Assembly: GCA_003096535.1 (NCBI GenBank)
Contig: QEKJ01000018.1
Span: forward strand, 1 to 51,248
From: Agathobaculum butyriciproducens
GTDB taxonomy: Bacteria; Bacillota; Clostridia; Oscillospirales; Butyricicoccaceae
Length of the DNA: 51,248 bases
Reading direction: 5' to 3'
The position numbers and the translations under genes were made by a program. Position 1 is the stretch's first letter, and each line of letters starts with the position of its first letter. Below the pieces are notes generated by a model. The model did no database searches, was not told where the DNA came from, and saw only the letters and a program-made list of their open reading frames with translations. Shown in pieces: positions 31,064 to 39,803 of this stretch.

Positions 31064-32139
31064 TGCAGTTCCGGCTCCTTTTCTATCATCGGCAGGCAGA
31101 AGATGAATTCCGCACCGCCGTCCCTATTTTGTGCGTGCATTGTGCCGCCGTGTGCGCGGACAATGGCGTTGCATACAGAAAGTCCCAGCCCCATATTGCG
31201 CTTGCCGTCTCCGGTGGGCGTGTCGCTGTGGCGCAGCGTTCCGCTGAACAGCACGGGCAGCAGCTTGGGCGGGATGCCGCCGCCGTTGTCCTGCACGGCA
31301 AAGACGGCGTTTTCGCCCTCCTGATGCACAGAGAGCGCAATATGGGTGGTGTTTTTGCCGTGCCGAACGGCGTTTTCAAGCAGATTGGTCATGACCTGCT
31401 CAATGAGGATCGCATCCATCGGCACGATGAGCAGCTCATCCGGCACAGCCACCGATATCTTGACGTCGGGATAGTGCTTGCGGAATTTGCGGGCGACCTC
31501 GCCGAGCACCTCCTCGGCGGCCTCAGGCTGCTTGGTGATCCGGGTGTCCTCGCCCATGCGGGTGATGGACAGCAGGTTTTCCACCACGCGGACCAGCCAC
31601 TGCGCGTCATCGCGCACGTCCTCGAGCAGCTGATGCTGCTGTTCGAGAGACAGGTCGGGCGTTTCCAGAATGGCCGAGGTTGAACCGATGATGGAGGTCA
31701 GCGGCGTGCGGATGTCGTGCGAGACCGAGCGGAGCAGGTTGGCACGCATTTTCTCGCGCTCGCTCTCCATGCGGAACTGCTCCTGCTGCTTGATCTTGGT
31801 GGTCATCGTGCAGGTGACGAGCGATACGCACAGCATGACGAAAAACGTCAGCGGATAGCCGGTCATCGTGAAGTTGAATTCCCAGTAGGGAAAGGTGAAG
31901 ATGTAGTTGATGCCGATAACGCTCAGGAATGCGGCAAGCGTGCCGAACAGGTATCCGTTTGTGAAGCGCGAGGTGAGCAGCACTGCGAGAACAAATACCG
32001 GAGAGGCGAAGCCGTCGCTGATGTCCGAGCGGCGCAGCAAGGTGCAGAGTACCAGTGCACAGATAAATATCGCCGCGAAAATAAGGAAATCCCGCAGCGT
32101 AAACGAGAATAAACGCGGTTTCCCGTCCTGTTGTTTCAT
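31060..32139 (-). CDS. KdpD-like sensor histidine kinase lacking the N-terminal KdpD/Usp domains
   Basis: A 359-residue membrane kinase. Three or four membrane spans (about 12-110) correspond to the DUF4118 part of KdpD. Then come a coiled stretch, the H-box SVSHDIRTPLTSIIGSTSAI (about 139-158), the N-box NLLENAVRHG, and DNGGGIP and GLGLSVC ATP-binding motifs. The KdpD universal-stress and ATP-binding N-terminal domains (about 350 residues) are missing, so potassium sensing cannot be assumed. ATG 32139 follows GGAGG. TATAAT lies upstream on the minus strand near 32178. Confidence 0.9.
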   Translation of the reverse strand: MKQQDGKPRLFSFTLRDFLIFAAIFICALVLCTLLRRSDISDGFASPVFVLAVLLTSRFTNGYLFGTLAAFLSVIGINYIFTFPYWEFNFTMTGYPLTFFVMLCVSLVTCTMTTKIKQQEQFRMESEREKMRANLLRSVSHDIRTPLTSIIGSTSAILETPDLSLEQQHQLLEDVRDDAQWLVRVVENLLSITRMGEDTRITKQPEAAEEVLGEVARKFRKHYPDVKISVAVPDELLIVPMDAILIEQVMTNLLENAVRHGKNTTHIALSVHQEGENAVFAVQDNGGGIPPKLLPVLFSGTLRHSDTPTGDGKRNMGLGLSVCNAIVRAHGGTMHAQNRDGGAEFIFCLPMIEKEPELQ

Positions 32140-32207
32140 GTCGAATCCTCCAAGTGCATAAATGTACAAGTTAATTATAGCAGATAATCCGTTAATGTGC
32201 TGCTAAA

Positions 32208-32285
32208 ACTTACCGAGTAGATAATTATGCAGCAAAGATATTATCCATTCGGTAAGTTATCATGCAAGGCGGGGCCCCGCCCCGC
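32208..32285. other. long imperfect palindrome and GC palindrome between divergent genes
   Basis: ACTTACCGA (32208) and TCGGTAAGT (32249) are perfect arms. An inner GATAAT/ATTATC pair extends the stem around a TATGCAGCAAAGAT loop. GGCGGGGCCCCGCC follows at about 32268-32281. It may end or regulate transcription between the kinase and protease promoters. No ORF is seen in 32140-32417. Confidence 0.5.
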
Positions 32286-32333
32286 AATGAAACGACAAAA
32301 TCCCGCCGAATGTTGTACAGAACAAATATTCGG

Positions 32334-32362
32334 GTGACAACAACCTCTATCCGTGTTATAAT
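32334..32362 (+). promoter_or_regulatory. promoter of the M50-scpAB gene group
   Basis: GTGACA, 17-bp spacer, TATAAT, 56 bp before the TTG start. Confidence 0.75.
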
Positions 32363-32417
32363 AATCCATTATAGGGTAATATAGAATCAGAATCACTGCA
32401 ATAATGGAGGAAACAGC

Positions 32418-33074
32418 TTGCTTTGGAGAGCTTTGATGAGCGGCGATATCCGCTCCGCATTTATCACACTGGCGCTTTCGCTGCCCGCGATCGTGCTGTG
32501 CCTGTCCATCCACGAGACTGCGCACGGCGGTGCTGCCTATCTGCTCGGCGACCGTACCGCGCGTGATTCCGGCCGCGTAACGCTGTCGCCGATGGCGCAT
32601 ATCGACCCGATCGGTTTCCTGTGCCTGCTGCTGTTCGGCTTCGGCTGGGCGCGTCCGGTGCCGGTCAATATCGCCAATTTCAGGAACAGACGCTGGGGCA
32701 TGGCGCTGACTGCGCTTGCCGGTCCGGTATCCAACTTTATCACCGCCTTTATCGCGTACTGCCTGTATTTTGTGGTGCGCATGAACATGACGAATACGTT
32801 CCTGTGGTCGCTGTCGCAGTTCCTGCTCATCGTTGCGAGCATGTCGGTCGGTCTGGGTGTGTTTAATCTCGTTCCGGTGCACCCGCTGGACGGCTCGCGC
32901 GTCGTTGACGCATTTATGCCGTTTTCGTGGTCACTCAAGCTGCAGAAGTACCAGAATATCATCTTTTTCGTGTTTATCGCGGCGCTCTGGTTCGGCTGGC
33001 TGGACGGCATTATGGACTGGGTCGGCAACGGCGTTCTCATGCTGGCGGTAAACTTCGTCAGCCTGTTTCTGTAA
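32418..33074 (+). CDS. site-2 protease family (M50) membrane protein
   Basis: A 218-residue polytopic membrane metalloprotease-like protein. The zinc motif is HETAHGGAA (HExxH at about 33-37), and the third ligand Asp lies in VHPLDGSRV (about 155-163). It is the short M50 type that usually sits before scpA in Firmicutes; substrates are unknown. The start is the rare TTG at 32418, supported by GGAGG 7 nt upstream. ATG 32436 is an alternative without a good ribosome binding site. It is first in a tight operon with scpA and scpB. Confidence 0.9.
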   Translation: MLWRALMSGDIRSAFITLALSLPAIVLCLSIHETAHGGAAYLLGDRTARDSGRVTLSPMAHIDPIGFLCLLLFGFGWARPVPVNIANFRNRRWGMALTALAGPVSNFITAFIAYCLYFVVRMNMTNTFLWSLSQFLLIVASMSVGLGVFNLVPVHPLDGSRVVDAFMPFSWSLKLQKYQNIIFFVFIAALWFGWLDGIMDWVGNGVLMLAVNFVSLFL

Positions 33075-33077
33075 GCT

Positions 33078-33791
33078 ATGGATTTTCATTTAGACAACTT
33101 TGACGGGCCGCTTGACCTGCTGCTGCACCTGATTTCCAAAAACAAGGTGAGCATTTACGATATCCCCATCGCGGAAATCCTTGAGCAGTACATGGCGGTT
33201 CTGCACGAGGCCGAGCACATGGATCTGGACGTTGCCGGTGACTTCATCGCAATGGCGGCGCAGCTGGTGTACATCAAGTCCAGGATGCTGCTGCCGAAGC
33301 ACGAGGAGAACGAGGACGGGGAGGACCCGCGAGCGGGTTTGGTCGAGATGCTGCTCGAGTACCAGAGACTCAAGAGCGCGACTGCGTTTTTTGCGGAAAA
33401 GAACGAAACCGGTCGTGATATCTACGTCAAACCGCCCGAACGGCAGGATGATGCGCCGGTGGAGTATCACCACACGGTAAACGATCTCATCCGCGCGGCA
33501 AACAAAATGCTGCGCCGCACCAAGCGGAGACTGCCGCCGCCGGTGACCTCGTTTCAGGGCATTGTCGGGCGGGAGCCTGCACCGGTAGAGGGACGCGTCA
33601 CCGCAATCCTCAAGCGCTTTCTGTACCGGATGCGCGTGCCGTTTATGCGGCTGTTCGACGATGCGAGAAACCGTTCGGAGATTGTGGCTACCTTTCTGGC
33701 TGTGCTGGAATTATCCAAGACCCGCCGAATCCGTTTGGAAGGGGACGGCGAGGAGATGGAGCTGATGCTGACAAATGACAACACAAAATAA
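33078..33791 (+). CDS. scpA: segregation and condensation protein A
   Basis: A 237-residue kleisin. The N-terminal NFDGPLDLLLHLI (7-19) and VSIYDIPIAEILEQY (about 23-37) are diagnostic. An acidic middle follows and a winged-helix C-terminus (FLAVLELSKTRRIRL). It bridges the SMC dimer heads in the condensin complex with ScpB to organise the chromosome. It starts 3 bp after the M50 gene and overlaps scpB by 17 bp. Confidence 0.95.
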   Translation: MDFHLDNFDGPLDLLLHLISKNKVSIYDIPIAEILEQYMAVLHEAEHMDLDVAGDFIAMAAQLVYIKSRMLLPKHEENEDGEDPRAGLVEMLLEYQRLKSATAFFAEKNETGRDIYVKPPERQDDAPVEYHHTVNDLIRAANKMLRRTKRRLPPPVTSFQGIVGREPAPVEGRVTAILKRFLYRMRVPFMRLFDDARNRSEIVATFLAVLELSKTRRIRLEGDGEEMELMLTNDNTK

Positions 33792-34413
33792 CGGCAGCAT
33801 GACGGCGCTCGAGGCCGGACTGGAGGCTGTGCTGTTCGCGGCAGGCGATGCGGTTACCATTGAACGGCTGTCCGCGGCGCTCGAGGTCGCACCGGCGGAG
33901 CTGCTGGACGCGGCGGCTGCACTTGAGAACCGCTACGACTTCGAGAACCGCGGCATCATGCTGCTGCGTATCGAGGACAAGCTGCAGCTGGCGTCCCGGC
34001 CGATGTACGGGCCGTATGTGCGCCGTGTGACCGAATCGCGCAGACCGCCTGCGCTGTCGCTTGCGGCGCTTGAGGTGCTGACCATCATCGCATACCGCCA
34101 GCCGGTAACGCGCGCGTTCATCGACCAGCTGAGAGGTGTCGATTCATCGAACACGGTGAGCAGTCTGGCGGAAAAGGGGCTCATCGAGGAGGCCGGACGG
34201 CTGGACGTGCCCGGAAAGCCCATGCTGTTCCGCACGACCGACCAGTTCCTGCGCAGCTTTTCACTGGCAAGCATCGAGGACCTTCCGGCGCTGCCCGCGC
34301 TTGAAGAAAACGAGCAGATGGAGCTGAACATGGATGGCACGCTGCACGAGACACCGCCCGGCGAGCAGCTGCGCTTCTTGAACGGCGAGCCTGTGCCGCC
34401 GGAAACGGAGTGA
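33775..34413 (+). CDS. scpB: segregation and condensation protein B
   Basis: A 212-residue protein with two winged-helix domains. Landmarks are LEAVLFAAGDAVTIERL (about 11-27), then PPALSLAALEVLTIIAYRQP with VTRAFIDQLRGVDSS following. It binds ScpA as a dimer in the SMC complex. An acidic and proline-rich tail (about 175-212) goes beyond the core domain. Start overlaps scpA. Confidence 0.95.
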   Translation: MTTQNNGSMTALEAGLEAVLFAAGDAVTIERLSAALEVAPAELLDAAAALENRYDFENRGIMLLRIEDKLQLASRPMYGPYVRRVTESRRPPALSLAALEVLTIIAYRQPVTRAFIDQLRGVDSSNTVSSLAEKGLIEEAGRLDVPGKPMLFRTTDQFLRSFSLASIEDLPALPALEENEQMELNMDGTLHETPPGEQLRFLNGEPVPPETE

Positions 34414-34419
34414 CCGCCT

Positions 34420-35052
34420 ATGAGAACGGTTTTACTCTGGATTTTAGGCATTCTGCTTGGAATTGTACTGCTGGCATTGGTGATTGTGCTGGTGCTGCTG
34501 AACATTCGGGCAGGCATTGAAGCCGTCGGCGTGACCGGCGAGGTGAGCGTGGAGGCACGGTATGGGCCGGTTCGCATTCCGCTGTACCCGAGACCGCGCC
34601 ACCTGAAAAAGAAAAAAGAGGAAACGGAAGCGGAGCAGAAGAAATCCGAGGAAAGTGAGAAGAAAAAGAGCGGCAAGTCCGGTCTCTCGCTGCCGAAGGA
34701 CGGACTGGATGTCGGTGAGATCGCAGGCACGGTGCGCGATTTCCTCAGCGACCTGACCGACCGCCTGCGCATCAGCAGACTGCGGGCGCGCGTAGTTATC
34801 GGCACAGACGATGCGGCGCAGACCGGCATTCTGCTCGGGCAGACTGCGGCGCTCTGCGGAATCATTGTTCCGTTCCTAGAGAATACTTTCGATATGCAGG
34901 ATTACCATGTCAGCGCGGACGCGGACTTCAACGCTGACCATACCGAGTGGGCATTTACCGTAAACTGCTCGATACGGCCGATATCGCTCGTCAGAGTGCT
35001 GCTGCGGCATGGCAAGCCAATGTATAAGCTGTACAAGAAATATTTCAAATAA
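34420..35052 (+). CDS. DUF2953 domain protein
   Basis: A 210-residue protein with one N-terminal membrane helix (4-27), a highly charged Lys/Glu linker (about 60-85) and a C-terminal DUF2953 segment (about 115-205; e.g. GTDDAAQTGILLGQTAALCG). In spore formers this family sits next to ytfJ and is taken to be sporulation-linked. The exact function is unknown. It lies 6 bp after scpB. Confidence 0.87.
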   Translation: MRTVLLWILGILLGIVLLALVIVLVLLNIRAGIEAVGVTGEVSVEARYGPVRIPLYPRPRHLKKKKEETEAEQKKSEESEKKKSGKSGLSLPKDGLDVGEIAGTVRDFLSDLTDRLRISRLRARVVIGTDDAAQTGILLGQTAALCGIIVPFLENTFDMQDYHVSADADFNADHTEWAFTVNCSIRPISLVRVLLRHGKPMYKLYKKYFK

Positions 35053-35084
35053 TCAGTTAAAACGTATAAAGGAAGGCGAAAATT

Positions 35085-35525
35085 ATGAGTGAACATCATC
35101 CTATCAGCGATTTGATGACCGAAACCATGTCCAAAATCAAGGAAATGGTGGATGTTAATACCATTATCGGCAGCCCGATCGTGGCGGCGGACGGCACGAC
35201 CGTTATCCCGGTCTCCAAGGTGTCGTTCGGCTTCGGCGCAGGCGGCAGCGAGTTCGCATCCAAGCACGCGGCAAGCGGGTCTCCGCTCGCGTTCGGCGGC
35301 GGCAGCGGCGCCGGTGTGACGGTTTCGCCGGTGTGCTTCCTTGTCATCGGCAAGGACGGCAGTGCCAACATCCTCGGCATCAACGCACAGGCGTCCGACA
35401 CGGTCGATCGTCTGGTCGAGATGATCCCGGGTGCGATCAACAAGGTGTCCAATTTCGTCAGCGGCTTCAAGGGCAAGACCGAGGACGCAGCCGAAGTGGC
35501 GGAAACCCTGTCCGGCGACGAATAA
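35085..35525 (+). CDS. ytfJ: GerW/YtfJ family spore protein
   Basis: A 146-residue protein. It has VDVNTIIGSPIVAADGTTVI then PVSKVSFGFGAGGSEF, followed by the glycine-rich AFGGGSGAGVTVSPVCFLVI and a helical C-terminus. These are the YtfJ/GerW hallmarks. In Bacillus GerW is needed for lysozyme-type germination responses and is made in the forespore. It points to an endospore former. AAGGAAGG precedes the ATG. A terminator follows. Confidence 0.93.
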   Translation: MSEHHPISDLMTETMSKIKEMVDVNTIIGSPIVAADGTTVIPVSKVSFGFGAGGSEFASKHAASGSPLAFGGGSGAGVTVSPVCFLVIGKDGSANILGINAQASDTVDRLVEMIPGAINKVSNFVSGFKGKTEDAAEVAETLSGDE

Positions 35526-35541
35526 AACCGCGTTTTCCCGC

Positions 35542-35576
35542 AAAACCTACTCGCGTGAATGCTGAGTAGGTTTTGT
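35542..35576 (+). terminator. terminator after ytfJ
   Basis: AAAACCTACTC / GAGTAGGTTTT stem, then GTT. Readthrough into dacB is possible because the T-run is weak. Confidence 0.7.
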
Positions 35577-35596
35577 TATGCGGGGAGTGGTGCAAT

Positions 35597-36673
35597 GTGA
35601 AAAAGCTGTTTTGCGTGCTCGCGCTTTTGCTCGTGCTGCCGAGGGCGGGCGCGGTGAGCGCACGGGCGGCCGTCGTGATCGATGCAGACACAGGTGAAAC
35701 GCTGTTCGAGCAGAACGCGGACAGCCGCCTGCCGATGGCGTCCACCACCAAGATCATGACCGCGCTCGTCGCGCTCGGCGAGGGTGACCTTGACCGCGTG
35801 TATACCGTAAAGCCGGAGTACGCGGCGGTCGAGGGCTCGTCTATGTACTTGCAGGCGGGCGAAAGGCTCTCTCTGCAGGATACGCTGTACGGGCTGATGC
35901 TCGCGTCCGGCAACGACGCGGCGGTCGCCATCGCGGGAGAATGCGGCGGCATGACCGCCTTTGTGGGCAAAATGAACGCCAAAGCGGCGGAACTCGGTCT
36001 GACGGACACGCATTTCGACAATCCGAACGGCCTGCCGTCCGACACGCACTACACCACCGCGCATGAGCTGGCCAAGATCACCGCGGCGGCCCTCAAGGAC
36101 CCGGTGTTCCGGCAGATCGTCTCGACAAAAAGCTGCACGGTCAGCGGGCATGCGCTGAGCAATCACAACCGTCTGCTGAGCATGTACGACGGTGCGATCG
36201 GCGTGAAAACCGGCTTTACGCGGGCGGCAGGGCGGTGTCTGGTCTCGGCGGCGGATCGCAACGGGCGCACCATCATCGCGGTGACGCTCAATGACCCGAA
36301 CGACTGGAACGACCACATGGAGATGCTTGACGCCGGCTTCGCACAGTACAGCGAGGTCACGCTGCATAAGGCAGGAGACACGATTGCAAACGCACGCGTG
36401 TTCGGCGGCGATACTGCGTCCGTGCCGCTCGCGGCGAAGAATACCGTGACGGCGTATCTGCTGCCCGGCGAGAAAGAGAAGCTGCAGCGCGTGCGCTACG
36501 GCGAAAAAATCTGCTATGCACCGGTCGTGAAGACGGCACAGGCGGGTTCGGTCGAATATCGGCTCGGGGATTGCGTCTTAGGACGCGATACGCTGGTTTA
36601 CGGCGGGGAATCGCTGCTTCCGGCGGAAGAAAAATCCTTCGTAGAACGCATTATGGAACGGTTTAGAAATTGA
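35597..36673 (+). CDS. D-alanyl-D-alanine carboxypeptidase (DacB/DacF-like)
   Basis: A 358-residue secreted penicillin-binding protein with signal peptide VLALLLVLPRAGAVSA. The active-site triad motifs are STTK (about 46-49), SGN (about 104-106) and KTG in IGVKTGFTR (about 201-209). A C-terminal beta domain (about 250-335) and an amphipathic helix (VERIMERFRN) should attach it to the membrane. It trims D-Ala from peptidoglycan stem peptides. The GTG start at 35597 has GGGGAG upstream. The last codons AAT TGA belong to a dispersed repeat. Confidence 0.92.
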   Translation: MKKLFCVLALLLVLPRAGAVSARAAVVIDADTGETLFEQNADSRLPMASTTKIMTALVALGEGDLDRVYTVKPEYAAVEGSSMYLQAGERLSLQDTLYGLMLASGNDAAVAIAGECGGMTAFVGKMNAKAAELGLTDTHFDNPNGLPSDTHYTTAHELAKITAAALKDPVFRQIVSTKSCTVSGHALSNHNRLLSMYDGAIGVKTGFTRAAGRCLVSAADRNGRTIIAVTLNDPNDWNDHMEMLDAGFAQYSEVTLHKAGDTIANARVFGGDTASVPLAAKNTVTAYLLPGEKEKLQRVRYGEKICYAPVVKTAQAGSVEYRLGDCVLGRDTLVYGGESLLPAEEKSFVERIMERFRN

Positions 36674-36811
36674 GAATTGAAAATGGAGAATGACGCTATC
36701 CTTGCGCGAGTTCCATCCGCGCTGCGTCGGAATCGCCGCAGAGCGGCGTAATTATATTCCGCCTGTAAGGCAACACATTCATTTTCTATTCTCAATTCTC
36801 CATTTTCCATT
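36668..36811. repeat. dispersed AATTGARAATGG-type element (copy 6)
   Basis: Left arm AAATTGAGAATTGAAAATGG overlaps the dacB stop. The interior holds the inverted 33-bp-type unit framed by GACGC/GCGTC, the hairpin CGCCGCAGAGCGGCG, and TGTAAGGCAACAC, a fragment of the MITE end. The right arm is TATTCTCAATTCTCCATTTT. Confidence 0.82.
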
Positions 36812-36845
36812 AAAACAATAGAACAACACGAAAGAGGTAACATAA

Positions 36846-37577
36846 ATGGAAGAAAGACTGCAGAAATTACTGGCTCAGGCAGGCCTGTGCTCCCGCCGTG
36901 AGGCGGAGCGCTGGATTGATGACGGCCGCGTAACGGTAAACGGCAAAAAGGCTTCGGTCGGTGACAAGGCCGATCCGCGCCGTGACAAAATTTTCGTGGA
37001 CGGCAAGCCCATCGGCGGTGCCGAGGAAAAGGTATACTTAATGCTGTACAAGCCGCGCGGCTATGTCACGACGATGAGGGACGAGCGCGGCCGCAAGACG
37101 GTTGCCGACCTCGTGCGCGGCTGCGGTGCGCGTGTCGTGCCGGTCGGCCGTCTGGACTATAACTCCGAGGGTCTGCTGCTGCTGACCAACGACGGCGATC
37201 TGCTCAACGCGCTGACCCATCCGCGCCACGAGGTGGAAAAGCACTATGAGGTGCGCGTGCGCGGCAATCTGGAAAACATCCCGAAGCTCGCAGAGCCGAT
37301 GGAGATTGACGGCTACAGCATCCGTCCGGCAACGGTCGTTACCATCGACCGCGATGAGCTGAGCGCCAAGCTGCGCCTGACCATCCACGAGGGCCGCAAC
37401 CGCCAGATTCGCAAAATGTGCGAGAAGTGCGGTCTGGAGGTTCGCCGCCTCAAGCGTGTGGCAATGGGCACGATGCCGCTCGATCCGCACCTCAAGAGCG
37501 GCGCATGGCGCGAGCTGACGAATGACGAGATTGCGTATCTGCAGGACATCGCTGCCGACGTGCAGGAGAACCTCTGA
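36846..37577 (+). CDS. rluB: 16S/23S rRNA pseudouridine synthase (RsuA/RluB family)
   Basis: A 243-residue enzyme with an S4 RNA-binding domain (2-60; RLQKLLAQAGLCSRREAERW) and a catalytic domain. The catalytic Asp lies in PVGRLDYNSEGLLLLTNDG (about 99-117), followed by EGRNRQIRKMCEKCG. It isomerises a specific uridine in rRNA. RluB-type is most likely, because the gene follows scpAB/dac as in other Firmicutes. AAAGAGGTAAC lies before the ATG. Confidence 0.92.
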   Translation: MEERLQKLLAQAGLCSRREAERWIDDGRVTVNGKKASVGDKADPRRDKIFVDGKPIGGAEEKVYLMLYKPRGYVTTMRDERGRKTVADLVRGCGARVVPVGRLDYNSEGLLLLTNDGDLLNALTHPRHEVEKHYEVRVRGNLENIPKLAEPMEIDGYSIRPATVVTIDRDELSAKLRLTIHEGRNRQIRKMCEKCGLEVRRLKRVAMGTMPLDPHLKSGAWRELTNDEIAYLQDIAADVQENL

Positions 37578-37601
37578 TTTTTAAGGAAATCCCTGCCTTT
37601 T

Positions 37602-37695
37602 TGCAATTTGCACCCATATGCTCTTGCATTTTTTTGCAGGTTCACTTACAATAGTATCGTGCAAATGCAGGAATGTATGCAGAGAATGCAATGCA
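37602..37695 (+). promoter_or_regulatory. RpiR-gene promoter with nine TGCA motifs
   Basis: TTGCAT (37624-37629), 17-bp spacer, TACAAT (37647-37652) form the promoter. TGCA occurs at 37602, 37609, 37625, 37635, 37660, 37666, 37678, 37687 and 37692. Several form pairs such as TTGCAATTTGCA and GTGCAAATGCAG. They are candidate operator half-sites for autoregulation. Confidence 0.6.
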
Positions 37696-37707
37696 GGAGA
37701 GAATATA

Positions 37708-38577
37708 ATGAATGACCTGATCACAAAAATTCAAAGCGAGCTGCCCGGCTTTTCCAAGGGTCAGAAGCAGATCGCGCGTTTTATCTTAGAGCACTACGAC
37801 AAGGCTGCGTTCATGACCGCGAGCCGACTGGGTGTGACTGTCGGCGTGAGCGAAAGCACGGTCGTGCGCTTTGCGACCGAGCTTGGCTATGACGGCTATC
37901 CGCACCTGCAGCGTGCCCTGCAGGAGATGATCCGCAACAAGCTGACTTCGGTGCAGCGCATGGAGGTCGCGGGCGACCGCATGGGCGGCCGCGATGTGCT
38001 GCAGACCGTGCTGCATGCGGACACGGATATGATCCGCGTAACGCTCGACGAGATCGACCGCGATGCCTTTCAGGGTGCGGTGGATGCGCTCATGGGCGCC
38101 AAGCGAATCTATATCCTCGGTGTGCGCTCCTCGAGCGCTTTAGCCAGCTTTTTAGGCTTTTACTTCAACCTTTTGTTTGAAAATGTGACGCTTGTACATA
38201 CGAACAGCGTCAGCGAGATTTTCGAGCAGGTGCTCCGTGTCGGACCGGGTGACGTGCTGTTCGGCATCAGCTTCCCGCGCTACTCCAAGCGCACGCTGAG
38301 TGCGATGAAGTACGCGCGCGACCGCGGCGCCCGCGTTATCGCACTGACCGACTCGCAGCTGTCGCCGCTGGCGCGTGTGGCCGATCATGTGCTGCTCGCA
38401 CGCAGCGATATGGCGAGCTTTGTCGATTCGCTCGTGGCGCCCTTGTCGGTCATCAACGCACTGATCGTGGCCGTCGGTATGAGCCGCCGCGATGAGATTG
38501 AGCAGACCTTCAATAAGCTGGAGCGCATCTGGGAAGAATACGACGTATATGAAAAACCGGAGGACGATATAAATTGA
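37708..38577 (+). CDS. MurR/RpiR family transcriptional regulator
   Basis: A 289-residue regulator. The N-terminal HTH_6 domain (1-77) has FSKGQKQIARFILEHYDKAA and VGVSESTVVRFATELGYDGY. The C-terminal SIS sugar-phosphate-binding domain (about 120-255) has ILGVRSSSALASFLGFY and FGISFPRYSKRTLSAM. Such proteins sense amino-sugar or phosphosugar ligands; the effector here is unknown. It stands between rluB and the flavoprotein gene with its own promoter. The stop overlaps the next start (TTGA). Confidence 0.92.
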   Translation: MNDLITKIQSELPGFSKGQKQIARFILEHYDKAAFMTASRLGVTVGVSESTVVRFATELGYDGYPHLQRALQEMIRNKLTSVQRMEVAGDRMGGRDVLQTVLHADTDMIRVTLDEIDRDAFQGAVDALMGAKRIYILGVRSSSALASFLGFYFNLLFENVTLVHTNSVSEIFEQVLRVGPGDVLFGISFPRYSKRTLSAMKYARDRGARVIALTDSQLSPLARVADHVLLARSDMASFVDSLVAPLSVINALIVAVGMSRRDEIEQTFNKLERIWEEYDVYEKPEDDIN

Positions 38578-39803
38578 ACATTATCGTAATCGGCGGCGGC
38601 GCAGCCGGTCTGATGGCGGCAGGCACTGCCGCGGAGCAGGGCGCGCAGGTGACGCTGCTAGAAACCAACGAAAAAGTTGGCCGCAAACTGTTTATCACGG
38701 GCAAGGGCCGCTGCAACGTGTGCAATAACTGCGATGTGCAGGAGGTTCTGCGCAACGTGCCGGTCAATCCGCGCTTTCTGTATTCCGCGCTCGGCGGATT
38801 CGGTCCGGCGGACGTGATGGACTTTTTCGAGAACCATGGCGTTGCCCTCAAGACTGAGCGCGGCAACCGCGTGTTCCCGCAGTCGGACAAGGCAGCCGAC
38901 ATCATTGACGCGCTGTTCCTGTGGGTGAAAAAGGCGGGTGTGACCATCGTACATACGACCGCAGACGAGCTGCTCATCGAGGACGGTGTGCTCACAGGCG
39001 TTCGTGCCGGTCACAAGACGTACAAGGCGGATCGCATTATCGTGGCGACCGGCGGCGCGTCCTATCCGCAGACCGGCTCGACCGGTGACGGCTACCGTTT
39101 CGCCAGGCAGGCGGGACACACGGTTGTGCCCGCAAATCCGTCGCTCGTGCCGTTGGTCGAGGACGGTGACACCTGTCAAAAGCTAATGGGTCTCAGCCTG
39201 CGCAACGTGCAGCTGACCGTGTATGAAAACGAGAAAAAGCTCTACTCGGACTTCGGTGAAATGCTGTTCACGCACTTCGGTCTGTCCGGTCCGCTGGTGC
39301 TGTCCGCGAGCGCGCATATGCGCCATTTCGGCAGCAAAAAGTACCGTGTGGAGATTGACCTCAAGCCTGCGCTGGACGAAAAGACGCTTGACAAGCGTCT
39401 GCTCGCGGACTTTGACAAGCACAAGAACAGCGATTTTATCAACGCGCTCGGTGAGCTGCTGCCTAAGAAGATAATCCCGGTGGTGATTGAAAAGAGCGGC
39501 ATCGACCCGCGCGAGAAGGTCAATTCCATCACCAAGGCACAGAGAGCGGCGCTGCTGCGCGTACTCAAGGCGTTCCCAGTCGAGATTTCCGGCAAGCGTC
39601 CGATCGCCGAGGCGATTATCACTACGGGCGGCGTGTCCGTCCGCGAGGTCAGCCCGAAAACCATGGAGTCCAAAAAGCTGCCGCACCTGTATTTCGCAGG
39701 TGAGGTGCTCGATGTGGACGCCTACACGGGCGGCTTCAACCTGCAGATTGCGTGGTCCACGGGCCGTCTGGCGGGTCTGTCGGCTGCTGAGGAGGAATCA
39801 TGA
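38574..39803 (+). CDS. HI0933/YhiN-family FAD-dependent oxidoreductase
   Basis: A 409-residue flavoprotein. FAD-binding Rossmann motif IIVIGGGAAGLMAAGTAAEQ (3-22), the family signature NEKVGRKLFITGKGRCNVCN (a 20-residue stretch at about 35-54), IVATGGASYPQTGSTGDGY (about 155-173) and C-terminal DVDAYTGGFNLQIAWSTGRLA (shown here as AYTGGFNLQIAWSTG). The reaction is not established. The TTG start at 38574 has GGAGG upstream and overlaps the regulator stop. cmk follows directly. Confidence 0.92.
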   Translation: MNIIVIGGGAAGLMAAGTAAEQGAQVTLLETNEKVGRKLFITGKGRCNVCNNCDVQEVLRNVPVNPRFLYSALGGFGPADVMDFFENHGVALKTERGNRVFPQSDKAADIIDALFLWVKKAGVTIVHTTADELLIEDGVLTGVRAGHKTYKADRIIVATGGASYPQTGSTGDGYRFARQAGHTVVPANPSLVPLVEDGDTCQKLMGLSLRNVQLTVYENEKKLYSDFGEMLFTHFGLSGPLVLSASAHMRHFGSKKYRVEIDLKPALDEKTLDKRLLADFDKHKNSDFINALGELLPKKIIPVVIEKSGIDPREKVNSITKAQRAALLRVLKAFPVEISGKRPIAEAIITTGGVSVREVSPKTMESKKLPHLYFAGEVLDVDAYTGGFNLQIAWSTGRLAGLSAAEEES

